The notes under the pieces are model-generated. The model was not told the origin of the DNA. It searched no databases and worked only from the letters and a program-made list of their open reading frames with translations. The position numbers and the translations under genes were made by a program. This document shows positions 33,371-43,193 of a stretch of DNA of 64,000 nucleotides, one piece after another; position 1 is the first letter of the stretch, and every line of letters starts with the position of its first letter. The stretch lies in NCBI RefSeq assembly GCF_003003235.1, contig NZ_PVUE01000018.1, positions 1 to 64,000 on the forward strand. Direction: 5' to 3'. This stretch comes from Antricoccus suffuscus. GTDB lineage: Bacteria > Actinomycetota > Actinomycetes > Mycobacteriales > Antricoccaceae.

Positions 33371-33933
33371 TGAGAGGCAAACTCGCCGCCGCGGTACTGA
33401 GCGCGTTACTGGCGATCAGTCTGGCCGCCTGCAGTGACGACGACCCCGGGACCGGTAACGGCGGCAGCGGCGGTTCGTCGGCGCAGCAGCAGAAGGCCGG
33501 TGCGCCGGATCAGTCTGACGGGCGCAAGCTCGCGGACTGGGCCGCGACGAAGATGGTCACGCGGCACACCACTGATATCTGCATGTACGGCACCCAAGAG
33601 CTCGAGAAGCGGTTCGGTAAGCAGGGCTGGTGCGAGAACGACCCGACGTTCAAGCAGACCGCGGTCACGCTCGACCTCGTCGGTACGTGCGATGCCACAC
33701 AAGGGGGCTCCAAGACTCCACCCGGAGACCTCTACCTGTACCGTGTCGAACCATCGATCGAGTTCGACCCCGATGCCGGCACCGAGAGCGGCGTCCAGGT
33801 CACCGTCCTTAAACAGGGCAACGACTACAAGATTAACTCGATCGTGACCAAGAGCGTGTCTGATGACTTAATGACCCCGGATTGCCCGGATGGTCACGCC
33901 GATCCTGCCAGCGGCTCCATCACACTGGGCTGA
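33367..33933 (+). CDS. Conjugation-operon lipoprotein 1
   Basis: This 188-residue protein has a lipoprotein signal peptide (lipobox SLAAC, cleavage near Cys 20-22), then a low-complexity Gly/Ser/Gln linker and a globular domain with several Cys residues. It is expected to sit on the outer face of the membrane as part of, or next to, the transfer channel. The frame begins at a GTG overlapping the VirB4 stop; the ATG at 33370 is equally possible. Confidence 0.75.
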   Translation: MMRGKLAAAVLSALLAISLAACSDDDPGTGNGGSGGSSAQQQKAGAPDQSDGRKLADWAATKMVTRHTTDICMYGTQELEKRFGKQGWCENDPTFKQTAVTLDLVGTCDATQGGSKTPPGDLYLYRVEPSIEFDPDAGTESGVQVTVLKQGNDYKINSIVTKSVSDDLMTPDCPDGHADPASGSITLG

Positions 33934-33939
33934 CCGGTC

Positions 33940-36066
33940 ATGGTCCTGATGCAGAACCTCGCCGCTGTCCGCAAGGGATGGCTGACGCGGGTGCGGGATC
34001 GCGCGTGGGTGGTCGTGTGGTGGCCGCTGCAGCGCAAACGCCGGTTCGTGATGCTGATGTGGCTGACCGGACTGTTCGTCCTCGGCTCCACCTCCATGGC
34101 GCACGCCGATGACCTGTTCACCGGTCCCTATACCGGCGCGAGTGGGGATCAGGCGACCCCGTTCGAGCGGTACGACACCTCGGATTACGAGTTCCTGTTC
34201 GCGCCGGACAGCAACAATGACGGCCTCGCCGGGACCGTGACCGGCGCGCTGAACGGGATCGAGAACGGCCTGTTCTGGGTCGGCGCGAGCATCATCCGCG
34301 GCGCCCTGATCGCCACGCAGTGGATGCTCGGGCTGGACCTGTATGCCGACAACACCGACAAGATCAACAACGTCGTGCAGGATGTCGCGACCCGGCTACT
34401 GATCCCGATGCTCGGCGTCACGCTGGTGATCGCCGGGTTCAGCGCCTACGCCCGCGCCAAGCGCGAGGGCGGCGGCACCATCTTCAACGACATGACCTGG
34501 ATCGTCGGCGGGTCGATCTTCGCGATGGCGTTCGGGCTATTTCCCGGCACGATCATCGGCACCGTGGACGGTGCGCGCGCGTTCATCGGCACCCAGGTCA
34601 TGAGCATCTACTCCAACGCGGGGCAGAACGGCGAGAATGCCCTCGGCACCAGCAATGGCGGGGACCTGACCGGTAACCCGAACTGCTACAAGAATCCCGG
34701 CAGCTGTGAGCAGATGACCGCCGTGAACGGCAGCCGCAAGCTCGTCAACGGGCTGTGGGACTCGTGGGTAAACACGCCGTACTGCTACATCCAGTTCAAG
34801 CAGCTCGCCACCTGCAAAGCACTCGACCCGGACCGCGGCAATGTGGCGAACTCCGAGGTCATGCTGAACCCCGACAAGCGCGCCGAGCTAGTAACGGATC
34901 TCAACGACAACTACACCCAGATCAAGAACGACAAGTACGAGGCGTGGAACGGAAACGACCGGTGGATCCGCGGACAGCTCGCCGGCCGCCTCGGCGCGGT
35001 CCTGTTGTTCTTGCTGGTGTCGGTCCCGATCGCGGTGCTGTTGCTGGGACTGACGCTGTTCGGGCTGATGGCTGCGGTCGGGATCCTGCTGCTGGTCGTG
35101 GTCGGGCCGTTCTTCCTCGCCTTGTGGGTGATGCCCGGCGTCGGGCGGCGGATCGGGATGCAGTGGCTGCAGTCGTTCATCGCGATCATCTTTCAGAGCA
35201 TCCTGATCACCCTCACGCTCGGCGCGATCGCCGTGGTGTCCGGGATCATCAACGTGCAGCTCGGCACGTATGGGTATTTCATGTCGAGCCTGTTCAACGT
35301 GGTCGTGCTGGTGACCGCGTGGCGGCTACGCAGCCAGATGGAGAATTTCGCGATCGGTGGGGACCGTAATGCCCTGGGCATGTCCGGGTCGGGCGTGATG
35401 TCTTCCTACATGGCGATGCGCACGATGGGCTTCGCCTCCCGGCAGCTGCACCGCGGCAGCAGTACCGCTCAGCGCGGACTGGGCGCGGTCGGCGCTGCGG
35501 CGGACCGCGCGTCCGGCGGCAGCGGGACCGGCTCGGCCGGGCGGCGGCCGGCTCGGTTCCAGATGCCGGCGTATGCCGACACCAAGTACGCAGCCACTGG
35601 TAGCAGTGCATCCACGCCGGCCTCCGGCCGTGCGGGGGCTTACGCCGCGTCCGGGGCGCCGATGAGCGCCGGCGAGTTCGCGCGGGAGAACAAGGTCCGC
35701 GGCCGGGAGACGGCGCGCGCCCCGCGGGCCGCTCGGCACGCCGCGCCCACGATTCCCGAACACAAGCCCGGATCATCGGTCGTCACCGAGCAGCCCCGCG
35801 GCGGCGTGACCTACGCCGAACGGGAACGGATCGCGGCCGAGATCGCCACCAGCCCGGTCGCGAAGGCGACCGGGCACCCCACCAACGGGGGACGGTCACG
35901 GCCGCGGTGGAAGATGCCGCCGCTGCCATCGACCCCACTGCCGTCTGTGCAGTCCTCGACGACGTCACCGGTCTCACCGCTGCAGGACAAGCAGGCGCCG
36001 CCGGCCGCACCGATCACCGAACATGAGCGTCGGCGGTTTCCGCGTGGGACCGGTTCGTCGCGATGA
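33940..36066 (+). CDS. VirB6/TrbL-like polytopic conjugation protein
   Basis: This 708-residue protein has an N-terminal hydrophobic signal/anchor (FVMLMWLTGLFVLGSTSMAHA in parts), six or more transmembrane helices between about 90 and 470, and a long Ala/Pro/Gly-rich cytosolic C-terminus after ~490. That is the TcpH/VirB6/TrbL layout forming the inner-membrane translocation channel. An acidic, Asn- and Cys-containing loop (about 225-330) lies outside. Confidence 0.85.
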   Translation: MVLMQNLAAVRKGWLTRVRDRAWVVVWWPLQRKRRFVMLMWLTGLFVLGSTSMAHADDLFTGPYTGASGDQATPFERYDTSDYEFLFAPDSNNDGLAGTVTGALNGIENGLFWVGASIIRGALIATQWMLGLDLYADNTDKINNVVQDVATRLLIPMLGVTLVIAGFSAYARAKREGGGTIFNDMTWIVGGSIFAMAFGLFPGTIIGTVDGARAFIGTQVMSIYSNAGQNGENALGTSNGGDLTGNPNCYKNPGSCEQMTAVNGSRKLVNGLWDSWVNTPYCYIQFKQLATCKALDPDRGNVANSEVMLNPDKRAELVTDLNDNYTQIKNDKYEAWNGNDRWIRGQLAGRLGAVLLFLLVSVPIAVLLLGLTLFGLMAAVGILLLVVVGPFFLALWVMPGVGRRIGMQWLQSFIAIIFQSILITLTLGAIAVVSGIINVQLGTYGYFMSSLFNVVVLVTAWRLRSQMENFAIGGDRNALGMSGSGVMSSYMAMRTMGFASRQLHRGSSTAQRGLGAVGAAADRASGGSGTGSAGRRPARFQMPAYADTKYAATGSSASTPASGRAGAYAASGAPMSAGEFARENKVRGRETARAPRAARHAAPTIPEHKPGSSVVTEQPRGGVTYAERERIAAEIATSPVAKATGHPTNGGRSRPRWKMPPLPSTPLPSVQSSTTSPVSPLQDKQAPPAAPITEHERRRFPRGTGSSR

Positions 36067-36893
36067 ACGGCTGGGGTGAATGGGAATCGGACGATCCGGA
36101 GCAGTCCGCGGACACGGACCGTCCGCTGTCTGCGGTGCCAACGTCCTACGCGGACGACATCACCGGCCCCATCCTCGAGGCACCGAAGCGCCGGCCATCG
36201 GGCGGGCGGGCGCGGAGCGCGCAGCGCCGCGCCCTGGCCGCGCAGCGGCAGACCGAGAACCGTCACCAGCAGCGCCGCGCCCTGGACGCGCTGAGTCGGG
36301 CATCGGGTCTGCCCTTCGCGATCGCCGCCGTACTCGTGCTGGCCGTGTTGATCATCGTGAACGTCATCGGCACCGACCCGGGCACCGACGAGTCAGGCGC
36401 GGCGGCGACGAGCTCCGCACCCGTGTCCGACCCCCGCGACACGGGCAGCACCGCCCCAGCCGCGGCCGTACCGGTGAGACTGGACCCGCACGCCGGGACA
36501 CACGTCCTGCCACCACAGGGGATACCGCCCGGCCCGAACGTCGGCGAGATCGACCACCACAACGCGCTGCACGTCGCCGAAGCATTCGCGCGCGAAGCCT
36601 GCGCCTCCACCGCGGGCGAGTCGACGACCGAGCACGCGGACCGTCTCGCGCCGTACGCGACCGGCGAGGTGGCGGGGTCTTGGACCGGTGGCACCGCGGC
36701 CAAGGTCCGCTGCCTGCAGTTCACCGCGTCACTGGATCCGGCGAGGCCGGCGACTGCCACCAGCACGCCGGTGGTGGTGACCGCGGTCCAGGTGTATGAC
36801 GCGGGCGCCGGTAGCGACTTGGTCGCCTACCGGTGGCGCATCACGCCGATGCTGGCCGTGGGCAGCGACGGCGCGTGGGGTGTGAGCGCGTAG
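36063..36893 (+). CDS. Single-pass conjugation-operon protein
   Basis: This 276-residue protein has a ~75-residue basic cytosolic N-terminus, one TM helix (LPFAIAAVLVLAVLIIVNVIG, about 80-100, quoted in parts) and a ~170-residue outer domain. Topology resembles VirB8-like or accessory channel proteins, but the family is not clear. It overlaps the VirB6-like gene by 4 bases (ATGA). Confidence 0.7.
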   Translation: MNGWGEWESDDPEQSADTDRPLSAVPTSYADDITGPILEAPKRRPSGGRARSAQRRALAAQRQTENRHQQRRALDALSRASGLPFAIAAVLVLAVLIIVNVIGTDPGTDESGAAATSSAPVSDPRDTGSTAPAAAVPVRLDPHAGTHVLPPQGIPPGPNVGEIDHHNALHVAEAFAREACASTAGESTTEHADRLAPYATGEVAGSWTGGTAAKVRCLQFTASLDPARPATATSTPVVVTAVQVYDAGAGSDLVAYRWRITPMLAVGSDGAWGVSA

Positions 36894-37985
36894 ATGCTGC
36901 GCACCGCGCTCCGGCACCGCCACACCGGCCTGAAAATCAGTGCCACCGGTGTCGCGGTGGTCCTGGTCATCACGATCACCATCACGCTCGCCCTGGTCGG
37001 CGGGCAGGACGACTCCGACTCGGCCGCGTCCCAGGCGATCACCTGTACGCCAGGAAGCGGGCTACGCTCTGGCGCCGTCCCGAACGGGTGGAACGCCGAC
37101 GTGATGGCCGCGTCCGCCGCGTCCGGGGTGCCCGCCCCAGTCCTCGCCGCACAGCTGGAGGCCGAATCGGGGTGGAACCCGAAAGCGACCAGCGGCGCCG
37201 GCGCCCAAGGCCTGGCGCAGTTCATGCCCGCGACGTGGGACGCCTACGGCGAAGGCGATCCGTTCGATCCGAAGGCCGCGATCGCCGCGCAAGGCACATA
37301 CATGGGCGTCCTACTGACATCTGTCACGCCGATCGCGACCTCGACCAGCGCGGACCCGGTCGTGCTGGCCCTCGCGGCCTACAACGCGGGCCCGGCGCGG
37401 ATCGAGCAATACCAGGGCGTACCGCCGTTCGCCGAGACGCAGAAGTACGTGCAGAAAATCCCGGAACTGGCGCAGCAGATGTATTCCGGGGACTGCACCG
37501 CACCCGGCGCACCCGCGGCGGGCGTGCCACCGGTCGGACCCGGCCAGTGGGTGATCCCGCTTCCCGGTGCTGTATTGACCAGCCCGTTCGGGATGCGCTG
37601 GGGCGTACTGCACGCCGGTATCGACCTCGCGATGCCGAACGGTCAGCCGGCCGGCACGGTCACCGCCCCGGTGGACTTATTCATCACGTACGCCACGTGC
37701 GGCAGTGATGGGTACGGCTGCTCGGTCGTCGGTGCGTTCAAGGACGGCACCGGGTTTCAGATGCGGTTCGGGCACATGGTCACCGGCAGCCTGAAAGTCA
37801 CAGAGGGCGACACCGCGAAAGCGGGCACCGCGCTCGGCACGATGGGTGCGACCGGGGATGTGACCGGGCCGCATCTGCATTTCGAGATCTACTCGCCCGG
37901 CTCGCCGACCAACGCGTACGCCGGTAACGGCACGCCGATCGATCCACTGCCGATCCTGACCAGTAAGGGGGTGAAGCTCGGATGA
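36894..37985 (+). CDS. Transglycosylase plus M23 peptidase, VirB1-like
   Basis: This 363-residue bifunctional wall hydrolase opens peptidoglycan for the transfer channel. After a TM anchor (about 20-40) comes an SLT domain with catalytic Glu in AQLEAESGW, plus AQGLAQFMPATW and AAYNAGP. A lysostaphin-like M23 domain follows, with the HAGIDLAMP and HLHFE metal motifs intact. Such fusions are typical of Gram-positive T4SS (TcpG/VirB1-like). Confidence 0.9.
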   Translation: MLRTALRHRHTGLKISATGVAVVLVITITITLALVGGQDDSDSAASQAITCTPGSGLRSGAVPNGWNADVMAASAASGVPAPVLAAQLEAESGWNPKATSGAGAQGLAQFMPATWDAYGEGDPFDPKAAIAAQGTYMGVLLTSVTPIATSTSADPVVLALAAYNAGPARIEQYQGVPPFAETQKYVQKIPELAQQMYSGDCTAPGAPAAGVPPVGPGQWVIPLPGAVLTSPFGMRWGVLHAGIDLAMPNGQPAGTVTAPVDLFITYATCGSDGYGCSVVGAFKDGTGFQMRFGHMVTGSLKVTEGDTAKAGTALGTMGATGDVTGPHLHFEIYSPGSPTNAYAGNGTPIDPLPILTSKGVKLG

Positions 37986-38590
37986 GATCTCGACGCTCCC
38001 GCTTCGCGGCTACGGCCGCGTGCCTGGTCGTGACGCTGGTCGCCGCCTGCACGAGCAACGTCGGCAGCACCGACGGCCCGGCACGCGATCGCACGACCGG
38101 CACCAGCACGGCCCCGCGATCGCCGGACACGGTCGCGCCGCCACCGAAGCCCGCGCCGATCGACCCGGCCGCGGTGGACGCGACGAATCCGGAAGCGGTC
38201 GCCGAGGCCGTCGCGACCGCGTCGGTCACCTGGGACACCACCGTCGACGTCAGCGACTTCGACGGGATCCGCCGCGTGAGCGCGTTATTGACGCCCGCGC
38301 TGGCCGCGACCCTGGCGCCGGTCGAGCACCCGGCCCCCGGCCCCGAGTGGGCCGACGCCGCGTCGGCGAAGTCCTACAACGCGCCGACGGTGTACACCGC
38401 AGAAGACACTCACGGCGCGCCGCCGGACACCGCCGCCGAGGTGTACCGGGCGTATACCGCGACGTGGGTGTGGGTTAGCTCCGGCGGCACGGTGCGCACC
38501 GACCCGCGCACTCGCACGATCTACCTGACCATCGCGCTGCAACCGGACGGCCGCTGGCTGGTCTCCACCTTCGACTACACAGACCTCTAG
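37982..38590 (+). CDS. Conjugation-operon lipoprotein 2
   Basis: This 202-residue lipoprotein has an Arg-rich n-region, a short hydrophobic core and a lipobox (LVAAC). A Pro/Ala linker precedes a folded domain with TVRTDPRTRTIYLTIAL near the C-terminus, reminiscent of the outer domains of the upstream single-pass protein. It overlaps the transglycosylase gene by 4 bases. Confidence 0.75.
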   Translation: MRSRRSRFAATAACLVVTLVAACTSNVGSTDGPARDRTTGTSTAPRSPDTVAPPPKPAPIDPAAVDATNPEAVAEAVATASVTWDTTVDVSDFDGIRRVSALLTPALAATLAPVEHPAPGPEWADAASAKSYNAPTVYTAEDTHGAPPDTAAEVYRAYTATWVWVSSGGTVRTDPRTRTIYLTIALQPDGRWLVSTFDYTDL

Positions 38591-38607
38591 AAAACCCAGG
38601 GAGTGAA

Positions 38608-40506
38608 ATGATGGCCACCAGGCGAACGAGCCCGCAGCGACAGACCACTACCCGCACGCGCAAGGAACGGATCGCGGTCACCGCGATGACGATCCTGTTC
38701 CTGATCGGCGCCGGCCTGGCGTGGTCGTTCGGCGGCGGTATCGCCGCACTACTGGACGGGCGCGGCATGGCGATCGCGATCCCGCGGCTGCACGTCTCGG
38801 CACTCGGCGCGGCGCTCAAGGGCGGCGACGCGCCGCTGTGGACGATCAGCGGCGGCGGGCCGCTGCGGTTCTGGATCGCCGCCGCCCTCGTGCTGCTGGT
38901 GGTGTGGGTCCTGCTGGTGGTCCGGCCGGTCGCGCGCCGCGCCCGCCGTGACGAGCGGACCAAGGCACTGGCCTCACCGAGCCTGGTGGGTAAGGACTTC
39001 AGCCTCGCCGCGGTCCGCAAGGCCGGCGCCTACACGCGCCCCGACATCGCGCGGCGGTCCCGCGCAGCGGGGACCGAGTTCGGGTACTACCTCGGCCGAC
39101 TCCGCGAGGACAAGAAACCAATCTGGGTCAACTTCGAGCAGCGAGTCCGGATCATCGCCCGCCCCGGCTGGGGCAAGACATCCCGGCTGCTGGTGCCGAT
39201 CGCGCGCGACGTGCCCGGCGCGGCACTGATCGGGTCGGTCAAGGCCGACCTGTTCGAGCAGACCGTCATCGCCCGCCAGGCCCGCGGCCAGGTCCGCGTC
39301 GTCGACTTCTCCGACCCCACCGACCGCATCGCCGACGGGTACACGCCGGTGCAGTGGGACCCGATCCCCGGGTGTGAAGACCTCACGGTCGCGACCCGCC
39401 GCGCCCGCGCCCTGGTCTCCGGCAGCGAGGACGGGGACCGTGAAGACAACGACGACGCGTTCTGGCGCGAGTCCGCGCGCCAGGTGATCGAGGCGTGGTT
39501 TCACGCCGCCGCGCTAGCAGGCCTAGAGATCACTGATGTGCTGCGGTGGCAGGAGAACATTCACTCCAGCGAGCCGAAAGATATTCTGCGCGATCACCCC
39601 GCCGCGGAGCCGCGGGCACGGATGGCGCTGAGCAAGCACCTCGACGACCGCGCCGAACGCACCACCAGCAGCGTGGAGCGGTTCATAGTGTTGGCCCTTG
39701 GCCCGTTCGGGTCCGCCACGGGTCACGAGTTCGTGGGGGAGCGGCGGCACTGCCTGGATATTCGCGCCTCGATCACCGACCACGAGACGATCTACCTGCT
39801 CGCCTCCGAAGACACCGCCGGCGCCGCGTCCCCGATCCTGACCCTGTTCGCCGAGGAATGGTTCTACCAAGCCCGCGCACTCGCCCAAGCGCTGCCGGCC
39901 AAGCGGCACGCACCGCCGGTGTGTGCCGTCCTCGACGAGCTGCGGTGGCTGGTCCCGCTGCCGAGCCTGCCGGCGATCGCCGCGAGAGACCGCGCCGCCG
40001 GGATCGGCCTGGTGTATGCGGTGCAGGCGATGCGCCAGGAACAGGAACTGTATGGCGCCCAAGCCGAATCGCTCGAGGGAGCCGTGCAAGTGACGATTAT
40101 GGGCGGGTTCGATAAGTCGGCACATCAGACCATTACGCAGCAGGCGGGGCACGCCCCGGTCACCAGCGTCTCGGTCGGTGGCGGTTTTTGGTCGGGCGCG
40201 CATTTCACCGATTCCGAGCAGTGGCGCGACGTGCTGACCGCGGCCGACCAGCAGCAGCTGCGCGATGGGGAGTCGGTGATCCGGATCGCGGGTGAGCCAC
40301 TGATGTATGCCTACTCGCCGTCGTTCCGCGAGAACCGGCAGCTGCGCAAGACCATCACGGGCGAGGAGACGAAAGTCCGCGACATCGTCGTTCGGGCCCG
40401 CACCAACACCCGCGACCAGCGCACCAGAGACCGCGCGCGGCACGCGCAGCAGTACCGCGACCAGGTCGCGCAGAACGCTATTCACACTGACGGAGGCACA
40501 TTTTGA
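38608..40506 (+). CDS. VirD4/TraG-type coupling ATPase
   Basis: This 632-residue protein has two N-terminal TM helices (about 25-45 and 90-112) and a P-loop variant ARPGWGKTS (about 183-191). A TraM-recognition/TraD-type C-terminal domain follows, with VCAVLDELRWL (Walker B) and AVQAMRQEQELYG. It brings the relaxase-DNA complex to the channel. It is encoded 18 bp after lipoprotein 2. Confidence 0.9.
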   Translation: MMATRRTSPQRQTTTRTRKERIAVTAMTILFLIGAGLAWSFGGGIAALLDGRGMAIAIPRLHVSALGAALKGGDAPLWTISGGGPLRFWIAAALVLLVVWVLLVVRPVARRARRDERTKALASPSLVGKDFSLAAVRKAGAYTRPDIARRSRAAGTEFGYYLGRLREDKKPIWVNFEQRVRIIARPGWGKTSRLLVPIARDVPGAALIGSVKADLFEQTVIARQARGQVRVVDFSDPTDRIADGYTPVQWDPIPGCEDLTVATRRARALVSGSEDGDREDNDDAFWRESARQVIEAWFHAAALAGLEITDVLRWQENIHSSEPKDILRDHPAAEPRARMALSKHLDDRAERTTSSVERFIVLALGPFGSATGHEFVGERRHCLDIRASITDHETIYLLASEDTAGAASPILTLFAEEWFYQARALAQALPAKRHAPPVCAVLDELRWLVPLPSLPAIAARDRAAGIGLVYAVQAMRQEQELYGAQAESLEGAVQVTIMGGFDKSAHQTITQQAGHAPVTSVSVGGGFWSGAHFTDSEQWRDVLTAADQQQLRDGESVIRIAGEPLMYAYSPSFRENRQLRKTITGEETKVRDIVVRARTNTRDQRTRDRARHAQQYRDQVAQNAIHTDGGTF

Positions 40507-41084
40507 CCGAACCAAGTCCGGAACACATCTGGGACCGGCTCCACGTCACAGGTGGTACCGACCTGCCATGGTCGTGGGACTCCAACGACGAGCAGCTCGT
40601 GGAGAGTCTGTCGGTGACGCTGGTCGACTTCGTGCGCGACTACAACGCCACGTTCGTGGTGAAACAGGCGCAGCTGGTGCCGTACTGCTGGCCGGCGCAT
40701 CCCGGACTGGCGCGGGAGATCGCGTCCCTGTATTCGGTGTGGGCCAGCGCTTTCCACGGGTCCGCGGCGACGCCCGGGGACGCGGCGTACTTCTACGACC
40801 GGACCCTGCCGGGCTTCCAAGACAGAGTCACGATGTGGCTCGGTCGCGACCCGGACGCGTGCCGCGCCGGTCAGCACCCGCGAGACTGGAACGACCTCGC
40901 CCCGAAGATCGGGTACCACGATGCCCGCACGGACACGACATCACAGATTTTGAACGACTACAGCTCACGTTTGTCGGTCCTCATCTCGTCGCCGCCCCGG
41001 CTACCGGAAGACGACGAAGCGAAACTGTCGGCACCGTCTGATGCGCCGGACGAACAGGCCACAGCCGAGAGGTGGAAGTTGTGA
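40503..41084 (+). CDS. Conserved-looking cytosolic protein of the T4SS operon
   Basis: This 193-residue protein has no TM segment; a conserved-looking core (VPYCWPAHPGLAREI...SVWASAFHGSAATPGDAAYFYDRTLPGF, in parts) is Trp/Tyr-rich. The family is not recognised with confidence, but it may relate to the short WP-H proteins found beside actinobacterial coupling proteins. The TTG start has GGAGG 6 nt upstream and overlaps the VirD4 stop. Its end overlaps a truncated next gene. Confidence 0.65.
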   Translation: MTEPSPEHIWDRLHVTGGTDLPWSWDSNDEQLVESLSVTLVDFVRDYNATFVVKQAQLVPYCWPAHPGLAREIASLYSVWASAFHGSAATPGDAAYFYDRTLPGFQDRVTMWLGRDPDACRAGQHPRDWNDLAPKIGYHDARTDTTSQILNDYSSRLSVLISSPPRLPEDDEAKLSAPSDAPDEQATAERWKL

Positions 41085-41131
41085 CGCTCAACGACCAACG
41101 ATGGCGCATGTCGATCCCGCCCATCCAGTCA
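41081..41131 (+). pseudogene. Truncated start of the next T4SS operon gene
   Basis: A GTG overlapping the preceding stop (GTGA) with an AGGTGG site before it opens a frame VTLNDQRWRMSIPP. Within ~17 codons the sequence becomes the tail of the oppositely oriented monooxygenase gene. This is the visible break between the conjugative element and the catabolic island. The lost part may include the relaxase region. Confidence 0.6.
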
Positions 41132-42349
41132 CCGGCCGAGCCCGTAATCGGCGATCGACAACTCGTTCGATGCTTCCCGAACGTCCCCGCTCAGCGTTCG
41201 CATCAAACCGAGTCGCTTGAGTATCGGTACAGTCACAAATCGCCGGTTCCGCTGCCGCAAGGATTTGGCGTCTCTCGGCAGCACGTTCGACTTCTTACGG
41301 ATAGCAAGGGCCTGATTCTTCTCGATGAACGACCGTAGGCGCGTCTCATATGCGTTGAGTGCGGCGCTGACATCTGTGGTGGCCTGAAGTTCTGTGGCGA
41401 GGACGTACCCTCCGAGAATCGCGATGCTGGTGCCCTGACCAGATAGGAAGGATGGCGCAAACGCAGCATCACCGACGAGTCCAATCCGTCCTCGGCTCCA
41501 CGTAGCCATCTTGATCTGGCTGACCGTGTCGAAGTACAGCTCGTCAGCGGTCTCTACCGCTTCAACCAGACCGGACGCCAACGGCCACTTGGCGCCACGA
41601 TAGATCTCCTTCATTGTTCGGCTGGCTGCTTTGACATCGTCGACATCTATCGCGCTTGGATCGTCCACGACGAACGCAGCGAAGACACGAGCCGGGCCGG
41701 CCGTCGATCGTCGTACAGATAGGCTTTTACCGGGTTGCGTATATATATAGCCTTTTCCAGGCTCGATCGCTGAATTTGAGAGGTTGTAGATCGCAACGCA
41801 AGGCCCGAGGTGGTGGATGTACTGCGACTCGTCCCCAAATGCAAGCCGACGGGTTGTGGAATGGATTCCGTCTGCGCCGATGACGACATCGAATGTCTGA
41901 GGATCTGCATTCACGAATGTGACGTGCACGCCCTCGGTCACTTCAACGATTGATGCGATCGAGTCGTTAAAGACGTACTCGACGTCCCCGACTGTGACGT
42001 CGTAAAGAATTTGAGTCAGTTCGCCCCTTGCGAGCTCCACATCGATTGTGTTTACTCCGGCGATGATGTCGTTCAGGGCGACCTTGATCAGCTTGCGACC
42101 GTTCGGCCGGATGACCTGGGATACCGTGCGGGTTAAACGAGCATCTTTGATCTGGTCGTATACCCCCATGCGTTGTGTGACCTCTGCCGCTGTTCCCCTG
42201 ACGTCTATCGGGTAGCCACCGTTGCGAATGTGGGATGCGCGCTCGACAATTGTCACTCGCCAACCGGCGCGGCGAAGCCAGTATGCGACGACAGGCCCGG
42301 CGACACTGGCGCCGGATATGAGGGCATGTCGAGGTGCGGATGCGGTCAC
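41129..42349 (-). CDS. FAD-dependent monooxygenase (TetX/PHBH class)
   Basis: This 406-residue class A flavoprotein monooxygenase hydroxylates an organic substrate using NAD(P)H and O2. The FAD-binding GxGxxG variant ISGASVAGPV is near residue 12, GADGIHS near the middle, and GLVGDAAFAPSFLSGQG for ribityl contact near residue 290. The GTG at 42349 has GGAGG 5 nt upstream; the in-frame ATG at 42361 contains that site. It is the last gene of the minus-strand catabolic operon. Confidence 0.87.
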   Translation of the reverse strand: MTASAPRHALISGASVAGPVVAYWLRRAGWRVTIVERASHIRNGGYPIDVRGTAAEVTQRMGVYDQIKDARLTRTVSQVIRPNGRKLIKVALNDIIAGVNTIDVELARGELTQILYDVTVGDVEYVFNDSIASIVEVTEGVHVTFVNADPQTFDVVIGADGIHSTTRRLAFGDESQYIHHLGPCVAIYNLSNSAIEPGKGYIYTQPGKSLSVRRSTAGPARVFAAFVVDDPSAIDVDDVKAASRTMKEIYRGAKWPLASGLVEAVETADELYFDTVSQIKMATWSRGRIGLVGDAAFAPSFLSGQGTSIAILGGYVLATELQATTDVSAALNAYETRLRSFIEKNQALAIRKKSNVLPRDAKSLRQRNRRFVTVPILKRLGLMRTLSGDVREASNELSIADYGLGR

Positions 42350-42380
42350 GGTGTCCTCCATGGGCGGATTGCCATTGCTT

Positions 42381-43193
42381 TCATATAGCCGACGCTCCGA
42401 TGAATTGCCGAACGTAGTCCGCAATCTTCTCGGGGAATTCGGTGGTGAGTCCGTGACGGGCTCCCTTGATAGTGCGCAGTTGCGCATGCGTGATCTGCTC
42501 GGCAAGGAGTTCCGCCCACGAAACCGGGGTAACACGATCATCGCTACCGTGAATAACCAATGTCGGTACCTCGATCGAGTTGAGCAGGTTCCGCGTTTCA
42601 TGGTTCGCCGCGGCCGCCCGTCGGCGTGCAGTCTGCTCCGGGGTGCGGGGGGCTAGCGCGCGGCGGCTCTGCGCCGCGACCTCTGGACTGGCGCGTCCTT
42701 CCGGCGTCACTAGCAAGTCGATAAACGCCTCGGAACGCTCCTCAGCGGACATCGCGACCAGTCGTTCCGACTCTGGAGTTCGTACTGATGTGGTCGGGGT
42801 GGTGCTGACGAGAATCAGGGATGCCAACCGGTCCGGGTAGTCAAGTGCGACATGTTGCGCGATCATGCCGCCGTACGAGGTTCCCAGCACGTGAGCTCTA
42901 TCGATACCAAGCGCATCCATCAGGTGGACGACATCGGCGGCCAGGTCCGTCATTGTGAACGGTTCGGGCGGGCTAGTGGTAGCACCCGAATCACGCTGGT
43001 CATATGAGATCGAGCGGCAGTCGTGACCTAGGTACTTCTGCAGTCTCGCAAACTGATGACGATCGCTTTCTGCTCCGTGGATGAGTATGAGTGGGTCGCC
43101 TGCGCCAACTTCAACGTACGCAACTTTCAAACCGTTGGTTTCGAGGTGTCGTGTTATGGGTGCCGGCCCTGAGCCGACGGCTTGCCTATTCAT
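42381..43193 (-). CDS. Alpha/beta hydrolase
   Basis: This 270-residue serine hydrolase has an oxyanion HGAESD-type loop (LILIHGAES), the nucleophile elbow GTSYGG, the acid in HGSDDRVTP and the final His in KGARHGL, a complete triad. Its ATG overlaps the end of the ABC ATPase gene by 8 bases, so it is translated with the transporter. It probably opens or cleaves the imported or hydroxylated substrate. Confidence 0.88.
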   Translation of the reverse strand: MNRQAVGSGPAPITRHLETNGLKVAYVEVGAGDPLILIHGAESDRHQFARLQKYLGHDCRSISYDQRDSGATTSPPEPFTMTDLAADVVHLMDALGIDRAHVLGTSYGGMIAQHVALDYPDRLASLILVSTTPTTSVRTPESERLVAMSAEERSEAFIDLLVTPEGRASPEVAAQSRRALAPRTPEQTARRRAAAANHETRNLLNSIEVPTLVIHGSDDRVTPVSWAELLAEQITHAQLRTIKGARHGLTTEFPEKIADYVRQFIGASAI

